Shown here in pieces: positions 24,501 to 37,661 of a stretch of 64,000 nt of DNA. Below the pieces are notes generated by a model. It searched no databases. It had not been told where the DNA came from and saw nothing but the letters and a program-made list of their open reading frames with translations. The stretch lies in assembly GCA_012295275.1 (NCBI GenBank), contig CM022679.1:22446610-22510609 (forward strand). The letters are read 5' to 3'. Both the position numbers and the translations under genes were made by a program. Position 1 is the stretch's first letter. Every line of letters starts with the position of its first letter. The DNA is from Chrysomallon squamiferum (Eukaryota > Mollusca > Gastropoda > Neomphalida > Peltospiridae).

Positions 24501-25469
24501 ATAATAATAATAATAATAATAATAAGAACAGAAAAAAAGACATGTTATACGTAAATATCCAGTAAATATTAAATTCATTAAATGTCATGAACTGCACTAA
24601 ATAAATAAACAATTTAAGGTGAAAAAAGGCAGAACAATTTTATTAACTGATTAATGTGTACCTGTGGTGCAAAAACAAGGCAGGATGCAAGTATCAAAGT
24701 AAGTCAAGAGTAGGTATTATCATAGAAAATGCAATTTTCGAAAATAATATGTGATTTTGAGAGCAGATATAATAATAATAATAATAATTTTAAAAAAGAG
24801 AATAAATAGATGTCAATAAAATTATAAATAAATAAATCAAAAATGAAATAAAAATTGTTAAAGACTAAATTATTTGGCAAAAGTAAATTTCTGCACATTT
24901 TCTAATGCATCTTCCTGAAGACCAAAAGCAGATAACAATTAAAAACACCTTTCTTTAAGGATGGTATTGCTTCATCATATTGGCCCATTTCCACTAGTGC
25001 CTGGCCCATAAAGAAATGGCCTTTCACCAGTTGTCTTTCTATCTCCAGAGCACGATGGCAGTCTTGTATTGCTGCTTCCCACTGACGCAGTTTCAGATGA
25101 CAAAGAGCTCGATTTGTGAAGAAGGTTGCTGTGCCCGGGTTTTTATTCTGAATCCATAATAAAAAAAAATGTCATTTGATTTATTTTTGGATTTTAATTT
25201 ATATATATTATATAATAATAATTAATATATATATATATATATAATTGTGACTCAAATGAATATTTGTTATCAGTGAATTCGTAAATGATATATGTACAAA
25301 ATTACAGAACTTTAGTCTTACGTAGTTAGAATGGACACAAAGAAGAAGAAAAAATATAAAAGCGTTTGAAAAAACTTACTATCGCTTTGGAATAACAGGA
25401 TATGGCATCGTCATACTTTCTTGCTAAAAACAATCGATTTCCTTGATTTTTTAGATCCAGCGCATTCAT
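21526..25469 (-). CDS. STUB1: E3 ubiquitin ligase CHIP (TPR and U-box co-chaperone)
   Basis: Seven minus-strand coding exons: 25469-25380, 25147-24949, 24431-24266, 23091-23016, 22403-22347, 21958-21842 and 21651-21526, 276 residues (human 303). All junctions are GT-AG and in phase. The N-terminal TPR repeats (about residues 3-105) include LKNQGNRLF, whose Lys7 matches the human Hsp70/Hsp90-binding Lys30. A helical linker ([16 protein letters not shown]) follows, then the U-box (about 199-272) with [16 protein letters not shown] (His233, human His260) and FDPVTR (Pro242, human Pro269), ending WAEDY. CHIP ubiquitinates chaperone-bound clients in the cytosol. The N-terminus is shorter than in mammals; an acceptor-like site just upstream of the ATG suggests a 5' UTR intron. 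Confidence 0.96.
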
Positions 25470-25479
25470 GTTAATGAAT

Positions 25480-25863
25480 TCTGTGTTTTTAAAACAAAAA
25501 TGCGTATAATTAATGATAAATGCTAAAGGACAGTGTCAGCATTTCTGCAAAATCATTTATCTTTCAGTATTTGTTTTCATTTTCCGTCATTTTGTTTCTT
25601 CTTTCTAGTAAATTCATCCCTTTTTAATTTTTAATTATTTCGTTTCCGGTTCCGGTATACGATAAGTTTCGATTCATCAATTTCAAGTTCACTTAAAATG
25701 AAAGAATCAATGAAATAAAAATATGCATTAAGCATAAAATTTAAATGCTAAAATGTAGAACGTACATATGATAAAATATACGTTAAAAGTTGCATTTTAA
25801 GATTTTTATTTATTTATGTCACGGCTCCGTTGGCAATTATACAATGTAATGATCATGATGTAC

Positions 25864-25896
<33 letters not shown>

Positions 25897-26261
25897 TTAA
25901 ATCATCCATTGCCTCCGTTTCTGAATCACAAATAAATAAAATACAAACAAATGTTTTGCATTCTAAATACTTGATAAAAAAAACGACCCAAAAAATATTG
26001 TAAACTTTATTATTATTATTTACAAAACATTTGAAACTAGTACGTATGCTCAACGATAACAAATTTATAATAATAATAATTAATAAATAAATTTAGTAAC
26101 AATTATAGCGTCCGTTTATAACACTGCTCTGTCCAAAATAAACATGAACATAAAAACTTGTTGCTAGTATATGGAAAAATATAATGTAAAATGATAGCAC
26201 TAAAAAGTAAATTTACTGGTTTACTTAACTGTTGGTCACTCAGACTGATTTAACAATATAA

Positions 26262-26293
<32 letters not shown>

Positions 26294-27990
26294 CAATAAA
26301 TACATTTACTCTTAAAACGTAACTTAATAAATGTAAATGTAATTTGTACCATCTTTCATTAAATAAAAAAACTTCGTAAATTACTAACATTTTAATTACA
26401 CACACACAATAGTGATAGTCAGTTTATAAAGTGTATATATCTGTAACTAGTTTTAAGAGATTCTATACACTGGAAGCAAATTCCAAAATGAATAATAAAT
26501 CAGCAATATGTAACATTTATGAATGGCCATAACATAACATGAATGTGTCATTGAACTCAGGGTCTTCTCCTCAGTTTTTTTTATTAGGTTTAATAAACAC
26601 AATAATTTTTTAACTGATTTATTTTATTTAAATGAAACAACTAGATATGAAATATCTGAATGTCCCATATCCTTACAATGAAGAGTATTTTCCCCTTGTT
26701 TTGTGCGTATTTTAATTTTAGTCTTCCAAACATCCACACACATGTATGCATGCAACCTATGATCTACCAGATTTTATTCTTCGTAATGTTTGATCAAGTT
26801 ATCTTGTTTTATTGTATTATGTTATTTACAAAGAACAAAATTAATTCCACGTAACAAAATTCGCTGAGATATATCTTCAAACGTTCCTGTGATAAATGAC
26901 AACAGCAATAACCATTCTTTTACACCGAGAGCATTGGCAGAAATGTATTAGTATTTACTTTCATGGTACATGCACACAGTCTAATCATATTTTGCATACT
27001 TCTTGGTGGTTTTATTTACTTCAGTGTTTTGATAATAAAGATGAAGAAGTTATTTTAACAATATTTTCAATAAATTTTAAAATTAAAGATAAAGAAATTA
27101 TTTAACAAATTACTTCAAATTTTTTTTTAGATTAGAAGTTATTTTTCAAATAAAATTATCATGGATTAATGGTAACAGAATGTAAAAAATAAAATAAAAC
27201 CAATGACAAACTGAGTAAACTATTTCAAATACAGTGGTACCTTGACTTATGAGTGCCCCAACTTATGAGTTTTTTGAGTTATGATAAAATTTGTGCTTTG
27301 AGTTGTGAGCCAAAATCCGAGTTATGAGTGAACTTCAGATACACTGCTGCTAGTTGGCGCAACGAACAACATAACATCCACCCAGCATAGAATTCATAGA
27401 AAAACATGAATGAGGTGTGCATGTAGTCGACTTGGCTAGGCAGTTCGAATGTAGTATTTCTACAATATGTACGATGCTAAAGCTGAAGGAGTCGATAAAG
27501 GCTGTAACTCCAGCCAAAGGCGTTAAAATAATTTGTCTCATCTCCAAGATAAATACACTTTACTTTAATCGTTTAATCGTATTTACAAAACCAATTTATT
27601 TCTTTATATTCTCTTTTATTTTGCTTTTTTATTTGTCATTTTTATTATTTAAAAATATGTTATGAAAAACAAATGGGGTGGTTTTTGGGGGCTGGAGAGG
27701 GTTAATGGTATTTCAATTAATTTCAGTTGGGAAAATTTATTCGATATAAAAGCAGATTGAGATATGAGCTCAGTCATGGAACAAATTAACTCGTAAGTCA
27801 AGGTCCGACTGAATCTGCAAAATCACATCATAAACTGAGAAAAATGTTGGCCTCAAAAGCTTGCTTTTAAATCGCCATGCTTTACAGTAAGCAAAAACTG
27901 ATGAAAAAAAAATATCGCTGCACCTAATATATTTAAATTTTTGCTTGCATTGGAACATACATACTGTTCAGAAGTAGAATCAAACCAGAT
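25480..27990. other. Intergenic region with a Tigger-like element
   Basis: AT-rich DNA with (TTA)n near 25.87 kb and (TA)n near 26.26 kb. The only recognised item is the nonautonomous transposon at 27232-27811. Other short frames look like chance. Confidence 0.55.
27232..27811 (+). mobile_element. Tigger/pogo-like internally deleted DNA transposon
   Basis: Imperfect terminal inverted repeats: CAGTGGTACCTTGACTTATG at the left and a complement-like CGTAAGTCAAGGTCCGACTG at the right. Subterminal repeats vary the phrase acttatgagt. The interior keeps a remnant of a Tigger/CENP-B-type helix-turn-helix (LARQFECSISTICTMLK ... ESIKAVTPAKG). The catalytic region is absent, so it would need a transposase in trans. 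Related copies are at 36606-37320 and 16727-16795. Confidence 0.75.
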
Positions 27991-27994
27991 CTGG

Positions 27995-29218
27995 TCAAGA
28001 TAATCTGTGCATTATAATAAGTACTGCTAAGATTTGATCATAAACACAGAAAATGGTGCCAGCTACTACTCCAGCTTTCATAACACTGGGGATGAGACCC
28101 TTGTACAGTCCTGTGACACCCTCTTTCATCACTATTTGACGACAGCAGTGGAGGAAGCCATTGTAGGTGTGAAATGTACCAAAGTTTTTTCGTGCTTTCT
28201 CAAAGCCTTGGATCTGAAGACGCTTCTTCACAACATCAAGAGGGTAAATAATCATCTTCGATACAAAACCTGCACCAGTCCCACAGAAAAAACTTTCCAC
28301 AGGTCCTGAATTTTATAAATAAGTAATTAAGTAAATTATGTAAGTTAAGTAAGTAATTATGTACATAGGTAAATAAATAAATAAATTTATTAATATATAA
28401 ATATATAAAGTAAAATATATTTTTAAACATTTTCTTTAGAATCCAGGAAGTATTTGTTGTGCAAAAAATCACAAATATATTTTTCATTGTTTTTACTTAT
28501 TTTTAATATTTTTTATAAATTCTAAACAGCTGAATCAGTGAACATTACGTGCAAAATACAAGCCATATATTTCTTGTATTATATCTCAGTTTTTCACGTC
28601 AGTATAAAATCAAGCCTTGTTCTTCCCAGTAGAAAATGGACTTCTAACAAATTAGGAATAACAGAAAACAACAACAAAAAAGCATTAAAGATTGGAACAA
28701 ATGTATTTTTGTACAGATTAATTAGTTCAGTGAATAAAATTGAGGTAAACTGAGCAAAACCTGGGATTCTAAATGATGTTGTGCCTTTAACATTATCCCA
28801 TATTCGTGTGAACAAAGCATAAAGACCAAACTGGAGTCCCATCTGAGGACCAATCTGTGTGAGTGCAGGACTCAAACCTTTGTACAGTCCTCGGAAACCT
28901 TCATAACGAACGATGTGAGAAAACGACTGAAAGACATTTCTGTAAACCTGAAATAAACAAGATTTTTATTATAAATATTAAAATCACCTCTACTCAAATT
29001 ATTTTGTGTACTTACAAAACATTAATTCTACTGGATTTACAAAAAAGATTTAAAATTTATTGAATTTGGAAATATATTTTAAATATATGACTACATAATA
29101 TTAAAATAATAATAATAATAATAACAATAACAATAATCAGAAAAAATCAGTAAAAAAAACCCCCCAAAACCAACAACACACAACAACAATAATTAAATAA
29201 TTCAAAATCAAATCATAT

Positions 29219-29266
<48 letters not shown>

Positions 29267-30530
29267 ACATGATATAAATTTAAAAAGTGTGAAAAATGTT
29301 TCTTAACTTCCAGTGGATGAGAAAAATAAAATAAATAAATAAAAATAAATAAATAAATAATAAAAAATAAATATAAATAAAATTTAAAAAATCATCCAGT
29401 GCAGTTTATAAAATGCTTTAAACATATTTGATTTATAAAAATCTTTTAGATATGGTAGATTTACAAAACATTAATTCTACTGGATTTATAAAAAAAGATT
29501 TAAAATTTATTGAATTTGGAAATATATTTTAAATATTTCAACATTTTAAATATATGACTACATAATATGAAAAACAAATACAAACTTTGTTTTGCCCTTG
29601 TGCTATGAATCTCGTGCGTATGACATCAACTGGTTGTACAACCACTGTTGATATGCAACCAGTAAGACCACCACATACAGTGTGTGTTACTGGCCTCCAT
29701 TCTGTGTTAAGAGATTCAGGAATAAAATACCATGAAGCTTTTGTAAGAGCTTCAAAAAATGTATACTGGAAAAATAAAAAAATAAATAACTACAGAACAG
29801 ACTTGATAGTATCATAAAAATACTAAAATTAACACAATTAAAATCAATCTTTATTTTGTACTTAAAATTGTCAAATACAAAGTATCACTCAAAATTATGT
29901 CTGTGTCAGTATTTATGTGAAACATTATACATTTAGTTCTATTTATTATTACATGCTTATTATTTGATAGTCGTATCATCTTACTACTTGTTAGTAAACA
30001 AATGTTTCCTCACTTGGGCTATTCCATAACCAACAGACAGTGCCTGGGCAGGAACATGACCTTTCCAGAAAGCTGATATTCCTTCTTCTATTGCAATCTT
30101 TCTAACAGCATGCAGTAACCCTTGATATTTTGACCCTGGTCTTTTGCATATTGGATCCACTTGTAGCTGGATATAAAGAGTTAACAACAACAACAACATT
30201 AACAGTAACAATAACAATAACAACGATAACAATAATGAGTTACTTGAGCATTCATCAGATTTAAAATTAATAATAATACCTCATTCAATAATTCAAACTG
30301 TTATTATTATGATCATTATTTTGATGTTGTCCGTAAATTTAATTCATTGTTCTTATTTAATTATTTTTGTAGAGATCATTGTTTATATATATAGCCTATA
30401 CCTGAAATCTAATTTTCAGAACATCTAGAGGTTGTGCCACAACTCTTGAAATGGCGCCACTAAATGCTCCAGCAAAAGCAAACTCTATGTGAGACAGCTG
30501 CACGTCATTCTGAGGATTATAGCCCACCAT
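27995..30530 (-). CDS. SLC25A19: Mitochondrial carrier, SLC25A19-like (thiamine pyrophosphate carrier)
   Basis: Five minus-strand coding exons: 30530-30402, 30166-30014, 29765-29586, 28947-28761 and 28305-27995, 319 residues (human 320). Three carrier repeats each show the PX[DE]XX[KR] signature: PLDVLKIR (from Pro34), PVDVIRTR (Pro139) and PLDVVKKR (Pro238). [18 protein letters not shown] and LYKGLIPSV mark the end of each repeat. The start MVGYNPQND resembles human MVGYDPKPD, and [10 protein letters not shown] resembles its GFEHARAAFG, which is why I choose SLC25A19 over other carriers. It would import thiamine pyrophosphate across the inner mitochondrial membrane. Donors of exons 3 (gtttgt) and 4 (gttttg) are weak, but phase and homology support them. 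Confidence 0.92.
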
Positions 30531-30539
30531 AACTAACAG

Positions 30540-32930
30540 ACTACTAAATGTGTTTTCTTACAAACAACATCAAATGTCAGTCATATCATTCTTCATCTTG
30601 TTTAACAATCCCTATAAAACATAAGTGTATGCAGTTTAGTATATCAGTAATTTAGTATTAATAATGCTATACACAATACACATTATACAGTGATCCGTTT
30701 TCGCTTTTTGAGTTTTTAATTTGTCAAAATCGACAAATGGATATAAAACATATTAATAATTTAATGTTTTAATAGTAAAATACATGTTTTGAAACTCAGT
30801 TTGAAATGTCAAAAGTTTTTTATTTAAAAACAAAAATGAACTGCTACAGTGGTAGCAGTAACACTGAAGCTCTCGTCGAAGTTGTGATTATAAATTCATT
30901 GAATCACCTGATAATGCCTAAACTGAAGGTTAGATTATAACTGTTAAAGACAAAATCAGTTAAACTTGATCTGTTTCCAGTTTGTTTTTTAATATTCCTC
31001 ACATTCTATCAAAATTCATAACCCACTGCAAAAATATAATTACCTCCTGCATAGATGCTGCTTAATTTAAAACCATGATTCCAGATAGTTTAAGTTTAAT
31101 TAAATGAATCACATTGCGTTACATGGCTCTAAAAGTTACTCTGAAAACACGTCTTTTCACAGGAAAATAACATAAATCAGAGTGATTTCCCTTGGCGGTT
31201 GTCTTCGGGCGCTTTTAAGGGGTAATAAGGACTAGTAATTACACAGCGAAATATGTTTTATTAATGCATAAATACTGTTATGAAATATGAGTATTATAAC
31301 ATATCTTTTGCTTGTACCTTTTTGAAGGGCCTTACTAATTTGTGTCCAGTTGCGTCCATTAGTGCCTGCTACATTCAAATTCAGAAATAAACAACATGAC
31401 AAAAAAAAAAAAAAAAAAAATGCCCGGAATCGCCGATTTAGAATTCGGCAGTATGGGATGGTTCTAAAATCGGAATTTCAGCAAAATATTAAAAATATAT
31501 TTACCTCCAGCATATACTTTTGTATTTTATTTTTAAGCCCATGAATCCAACAAGTTGTAGTTTTAAAATTCTTCTCATGTTTATATAAAAAATATCAAAT
31601 TCAGACGGAGAAAGACAACAGCTGAACGTCTGTCGAATATTTAGAATAAATAACATTTACGTATTCTATCTGTATCACTATCAGCTACTGTTAGCAATCT
31701 TGCAGTCTTTTTGTTCTAGTTATTGTATTGATCTTAAAATACAAAAATCGATGTAAATTATTAAATTCAGACATCCACAGCTTACGTAGCAATTCCCTGG
31801 TTTCTTCTTCTTATTATTTTTAAATTAAATAATTAATATTTTTATGGCTTTGATGACAAATGGATCGCCAATATTTCAGGAAGTTGATACAGTTTATGAT
31901 ATTCATTTGTCCCAGATTTACAGCCGATAGAAAATGATTTTAAAATAGTTATTACAGTTGGGGAAGTCCGGACCAAAGTGGTAAAAATCACAAAATTTAA
32001 ACGTTTACTTACTCGAGATTTATTTAAGAAAAAGAACAAGAAAAACAATAAATCAAAACTTTTAAATAATTCACAGAGTATTGTCATTGTTTTCATGTAT
32101 GGAATTTTATTTTTTTTATTTTCTGCGATTTAAAACAAAAGTTAAAACTAATCTGGAGATGTATTACTTCTATTGCTGAATGATATCATTTAGTTATTTT
32201 ATATCCACTGTGTATATTTACAATACATATCTCATTAAAATAAGCAATCTGCACTTGTTGAAAGAAACATTATTACTTTATATTAATAAATATTAATAAT
32301 TATTATTATTACTTTTCATTGTTATTTTTTTTGTATTTGATCGACAATTTTTCTTTCGACTAACTCGTACTTCAAAAAAAAACTACTCACTACAAGAACT
32401 TTAAAAGAAATTTGTAATGGATGATTCATTTTGTAAAACTAAATAGACTTAACATGTTTCCTTGTCTTGAATAGAACTTGTTAACTCAGTATTTTTATGT
32501 TATCATTTAAAAATAAATTTTTAAAGTACAATCACAGCCGTTTTTGTTTCAAAGTGTGCAGTGCTTGGTTCACCACTGGATCATTACATTTTATATTTAA
32601 AAAACCCCAAATATAAACAAATGAATAAATAAATAAATAAATAAATAAATTACATTCCTTTATTTGTCGACTAGGTAACATAAAAATAGTGCCAGCATCA
32701 TTCCAAAACATGTTAACATCGTTAATGTAACCTTCATAGAACTATTTGAAACCCTGTTGACGGCTTTTCAAAGATATAGTTCTATCTCTTAAAAAATCCA
32801 GACAGAAATTCACCGGCAGATCGGACAATTTAACCCTTTGTCAACGTGATTCGGCCGCCATTGTTTCGGGCCCATCTAACCTAGCAACACTCGGGTTACC
32901 TACCTTCTGGGGCGGAGCTGCAACAGCTGC
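30540..32930. other. Intergenic region, no gene recognised
   Basis: AT-rich DNA with A runs and an (AAAT)n tract near 32.62 kb. No transposon ends or coding exons were recognised. Confidence 0.5.
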
Positions 32931-32939
32931 AGCTTCAAA

Positions 32940-33061
32940 GTTGTGACTTCGTCGTAGACGTGCTTAACAACGGCTCGCTCTGATGATCAGCACGTTCAAT
33001 TTTTCCGAATTCCAATTTCCCAGACACATAAATATTTCTTTTATCTTCAAATCTTTCGTAA

Positions 33062-33095
<34 letters not shown>

Positions 33096-33200
33096 ATATA
33101 TTTATGGTTTTTCCAGAAATAATTTAAAATTTAAATTTTTACGCATGCGTCACACAAGTGACGCTAACAGTTTAAGACTGCATTCTCACAGGTAGGCCTG
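32940..33200 (+). pseudogene. Decayed first-exon module of the CARD/OB locus
   Basis: Bases 33000-33200 follow the same order as 46470-46720: ttcttttatcttcaaatct, a TTA/ATC microsatellite, tttatggttt, the palindrome ACGCATGCGT (33141-33150), and a degraded first exon ending ctcacag then gtaggc (33191). The ATG is lost. The following flank to about 33.4 kb matches 46.75-46.9 kb. Confidence 0.6.
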
Positions 33201-33921
33201 TTATGTCTGTTGATAATCTTGGTCATTTATCCAATTCACAATGTGAAAAAAACAAACAAAAAAACTGCAGTAAATATATGTATTCGTGTTGCATTTTATT
33301 AATAAGCAGCTTTAACTGAGGGAATTGCCTGTTTTTTAAGAGTTTAAAAGCAATAAGTCAATTTATTGATGACCTAGTTTCATTTCATCTTGAAGCATGT
33401 TATTGTCGAACTTAACAGAAACGAAATCTCGAGAATAATTCCTATTTTAATAATAAAAATAAAAATAAAAATAAATAAATAAATAAATAAATTTTTAAAT
33501 AATTCGTACAGAAGGCAGTTGCTAAATATATAAAACATATAACACTAAGTTAATTAATTTGTTTAATTTTTTTCATTTTATTAATTTTGTTTATTTAAAA
33601 TCTAATTTTGTTTAATATTATTCATTTTATGTATATAAATAATTGTTTTGATATTTCGTAAAATTTTAGCGCAATTTACTGAACATTTTCCTTTATATAT
33701 TTGATTACTTTGTTTTTATGTCTGTATATAGTTCTTATATTAATATATAACTATCAGGTGCACTGAAGGTTAATTTTTGGGTAACTTTTAGTGTTAATGT
33801 TTACATTTGCAGTTTGCAAGACTTTTGCACTGTACGCTCATTGCTCGTTGACATCAAGGGTCAACATTTCTGTCACATATCTAACAGACGCCTGCGATTG
33901 ACCAGTTAATTCAATTTCAAG

Positions 33922-35812
33922 ATGGCGTCTGAGACAGGTAGGCTTTTTCTCGATTATTTAACTAAGATTTGTTTAATCCGAACATTTTTGGATACATGAG
34001 TATCTTTTACATACAATCATCTTGTAAACTTGATTCGTTATTTTCCTATATACGATTGATTATTGTTATTATAATTAATGTGGGGGGGGGGAGGGGGTGG
34101 ACGAAACGAGAGTCAGTTTTCCCCGATGGATCCTGCCGCCACACATGATTGACTAACGAGCAGTAAAATGATGATGATGATGATGATGATGATGATAAAA
34201 GAAATTAATAATAAATTTAAAAATACTAATGAAAATAATCTAATAGAAATAAATAAATAAATAAATAAATAAATAAAATAAAATAAAATAAAATAAAATA
34301 ATGTAAAAAATAAATTTTTAGAAATTAATACTAGGAAAATAAATTAAACAAATAAATAAATAACTAAATGCAGACATCTTCTGCATACGTAGATTTTGCA
34401 ATTCTCTTTTTTTATATTATTACTTTATTTATTCATTTATTTTAAAATAGAATAATTAATATTGGTACAGCTTTTTCATAGGAAGTCTATCCAGTCTGTG
34501 ATATTAATTTTCACTAAATTCTCAATCAGTAGTAAGTCATTTTAAAAATAGATATTATAGTTGGGGACATTTCGCATACATTTCTCTTCCAGTCATTCAT
34601 AATCGTCTTGTCAATGTCATATTTTCATATCTTTCGTTATATTCTTTGGTTTTATCTTTATATCATTATTATAAACAACTTGAGTCTAAACGAGTGCAGC
34701 TCTAGGTCAAGTTAGTTATTTTAATACACTGCATGTTTAATTCCATTTATTTATTTATTTAATTTTATCTGCTGCAAATTGTTTGATTTATTATTTCTAT
34801 TTCCAATTAATATTGAAAATGTAATGTATTTTTTCCTGCTTCTCCCAAAGTTTACATAGGAAATGCACTCGATATTCCATATCAAAATTCCACACAATCG
34901 AGTTTCTTTCTTCTTTTTAATTACTTTTTAATTCTTTCAAATATCTTGAGCTAACATTTCTGATTTATTTTTTAAAAATAATCTATAGTAATAAAACAAT
35001 ATTATTATTTTTTATTGGATCAGCGTGTATTTTTGTTTTCATTTCCCTCTTTCTGTTTGACTGCTGTTCCGAGCAGGACGCTGAATGAAAAAAAAATTAA
35101 CGTGCGTATCAGAGCTAGCTGTTGTGAAGCACGTCTACGACGGGCACGCTAAAGTCAGTTTTCTTTTATACAGTGGTATTTATACATCATCAAAATGAAC
35201 AGCTTCGCCTCAGTGCCCCTTTTATTGCTTGCTCATTCAATGCTTTTAAATTAGCTACACACAGAGGAGTATATTAATAGAAACCTTTTACTGAATTATT
35301 CGTGTGTTTAATTTATAGTATAGATAATATTAGTAAATAGTACGTTGACAATCATTTTAACGTTTCTAGGAAACCTTTATTTTATTATTTCTGTTCTACT
35401 GATGTTTTCAGTTTATGATAATACAAAATAATAATTATGCTAATTGGTTACTGATTGATTATTTGGATAAATATTGATCACGTAAACACAAGCGGATACA
35501 CATATTATGCTTGTTCACCATGTATCTCCAAGTTCCACTGACACAAGTATGTAATTGAGTGATTATGGTATCATCAAAATAGACAACACTAACAGATTTA
35601 AGTTGGCGTCTCGGACATGTATATTTTTAAGTGTGTATTATATATATATATATATTGATTTATTTTGACCATTTATGTGTATTCTTGTAGCTTTGACCGA
35701 ATAAATTGCCTGTTTATTAAAATACAGAATTAATAAGTAAATTTATTGATAAACTTAGTTTCATTTCAGTTTGAAGTAGGTTATCAACTACTTCTCATAA
35801 GAGAATGAAATG

Positions 35813-35893
<81 letters not shown>

Positions 35894-36047
35894 GCATCCA
35901 CGAATATTAAGTCAAAAGGTGCTTTAGTCCTAGTATATTTTACAACAGTTTTCGCTATGAGGAGATTTAGATCAATCTTTTCTTTTCGATAACCTTGGCA
36001 TCTTAAAGCTTTTTATTTGACAGGCCTAAGTACTGATGATGGGTTAT

Positions 36048-36094
<47 letters not shown>

Positions 36095-37573
36095 ACACAC
36101 ACATAATAATAATTATCTCGTTCCCTATCAAGATACAGCTATTCGCATAAGCCCGGCGTATACAAAAAAAAATGTCGACAGGCAAAGGGGAGATATTCAA
36201 AATATGACCTTTTTCGTCCGGTTTAATTTCTGAAAATGATAGAACCGACTTGTTTTAGAAAGTTAAAAACGCATGTTTCTTTACTTTCATTCTCCGAGCG
36301 ATGAAAAAGGTCTGTCGATGATTTTAACATCGATTAAAGTGATGAAACTATTAATTGCGTTTTAAAATTACATTTTTTTACTGTGTCAAGGTCACGATAG
36401 TATTTACTAACTACCTGTACATTTCGTAGCTATCTTTGATTGTCCTTTTTAAAAATGATTTTCCAAAAATTTTGTTTTGAAGATATTTTGCACAAGGCGT
36501 CTGAAATTCTAAATACAGAAGTTTTTATTTCTTTTTTCTTTTTTTTAATATTGATTTGGAATAATAGGATATGATAACACGACGGCCATGACTAATATAT
36601 TAACTCAGTGGTACCGCGAGTTACGAGTGCTCCAATTTACGAATTTTCCGAGGTTCAGATACGCCGCCGCTAGTTGGCGCAACGAACAACACAACATCCA
36701 CCCAGCATCCCGCGTCTCACTCGTTGCTTCACGTGGTTATCTCGCCGTGGAAGCATCTCTGTTGTTTTGTGTTCGCGTTTTGTGCAGTAGTTTGCCAAAT
36801 TTCCATGGATCCTAAGAAAGTGAGTGCAAACGACAGTGCCGAGAAGAAGAAGCGGATGGTTACATTGAATTAAAGCGTGAAATCATAAAAAAAAATAAGC
36901 GAAGTGTGCGTGTAGTCAACATGGCTAGACAATACGAGCGAAGTGCTTTTACGATATGTATCATACTGAAGCAGAACGAGTCGATAAAGGCTATAACTCC
37001 AGCTAAAGGCTTTGAAATAATTCTTTAACTGCGGACCTCTGTCCATGAAAAGGTGGAGAAACCCTAACGCTGTACACTTTACAAAACCATTTTATTTCTT
37101 TACATTCTCTTTTATTTCGTTTTTAAACATTTGTCATTTATACATACATTTTTCTTATTTAAAAACACATTACAAAAAATTGGGGTGTTTTTTGGGGGAC
37201 TGGAATGGATTAATGGTATTTCAATTAATTTCATGTGGGTAAATTGATTTAATATACGAGCAAATTGAGTTACAAGCTCAGTCACGGAACAAATTAAACT
37301 CATATGTCAAGGTACCACTGTATTTGTAATAATCGGGCTACCTGTTAGTTCGGCTGGACATTTGATTATAATTTTTACAAGGAAATCAAATATATAATAA
37401 TAATGAAGCTTCTGTGGAGTTAATTAATTAAGGTCAAGGAATCGCGTTAGCAAGGCTGTCTCTCTTTCACTCTAAGATTTTACTGGATTTCTCGTTCAAA
37501 AATATTTTATTTCATTGCAATTCCCTTCTGTATGTAAATATGTGTGTATACCTATCTACGTGTTGTCTGTATA

Positions 37574-37624
<51 letters not shown>

Positions 37625-37629
37625 ATATA

Positions 37630-37661
<32 letters not shown>

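Noticed and set aside
27417-27665. Small plus-strand ORF as a host gene
   Set aside because: It lies inside the Tigger-like element and is the leftover transposase helix-turn-helix.
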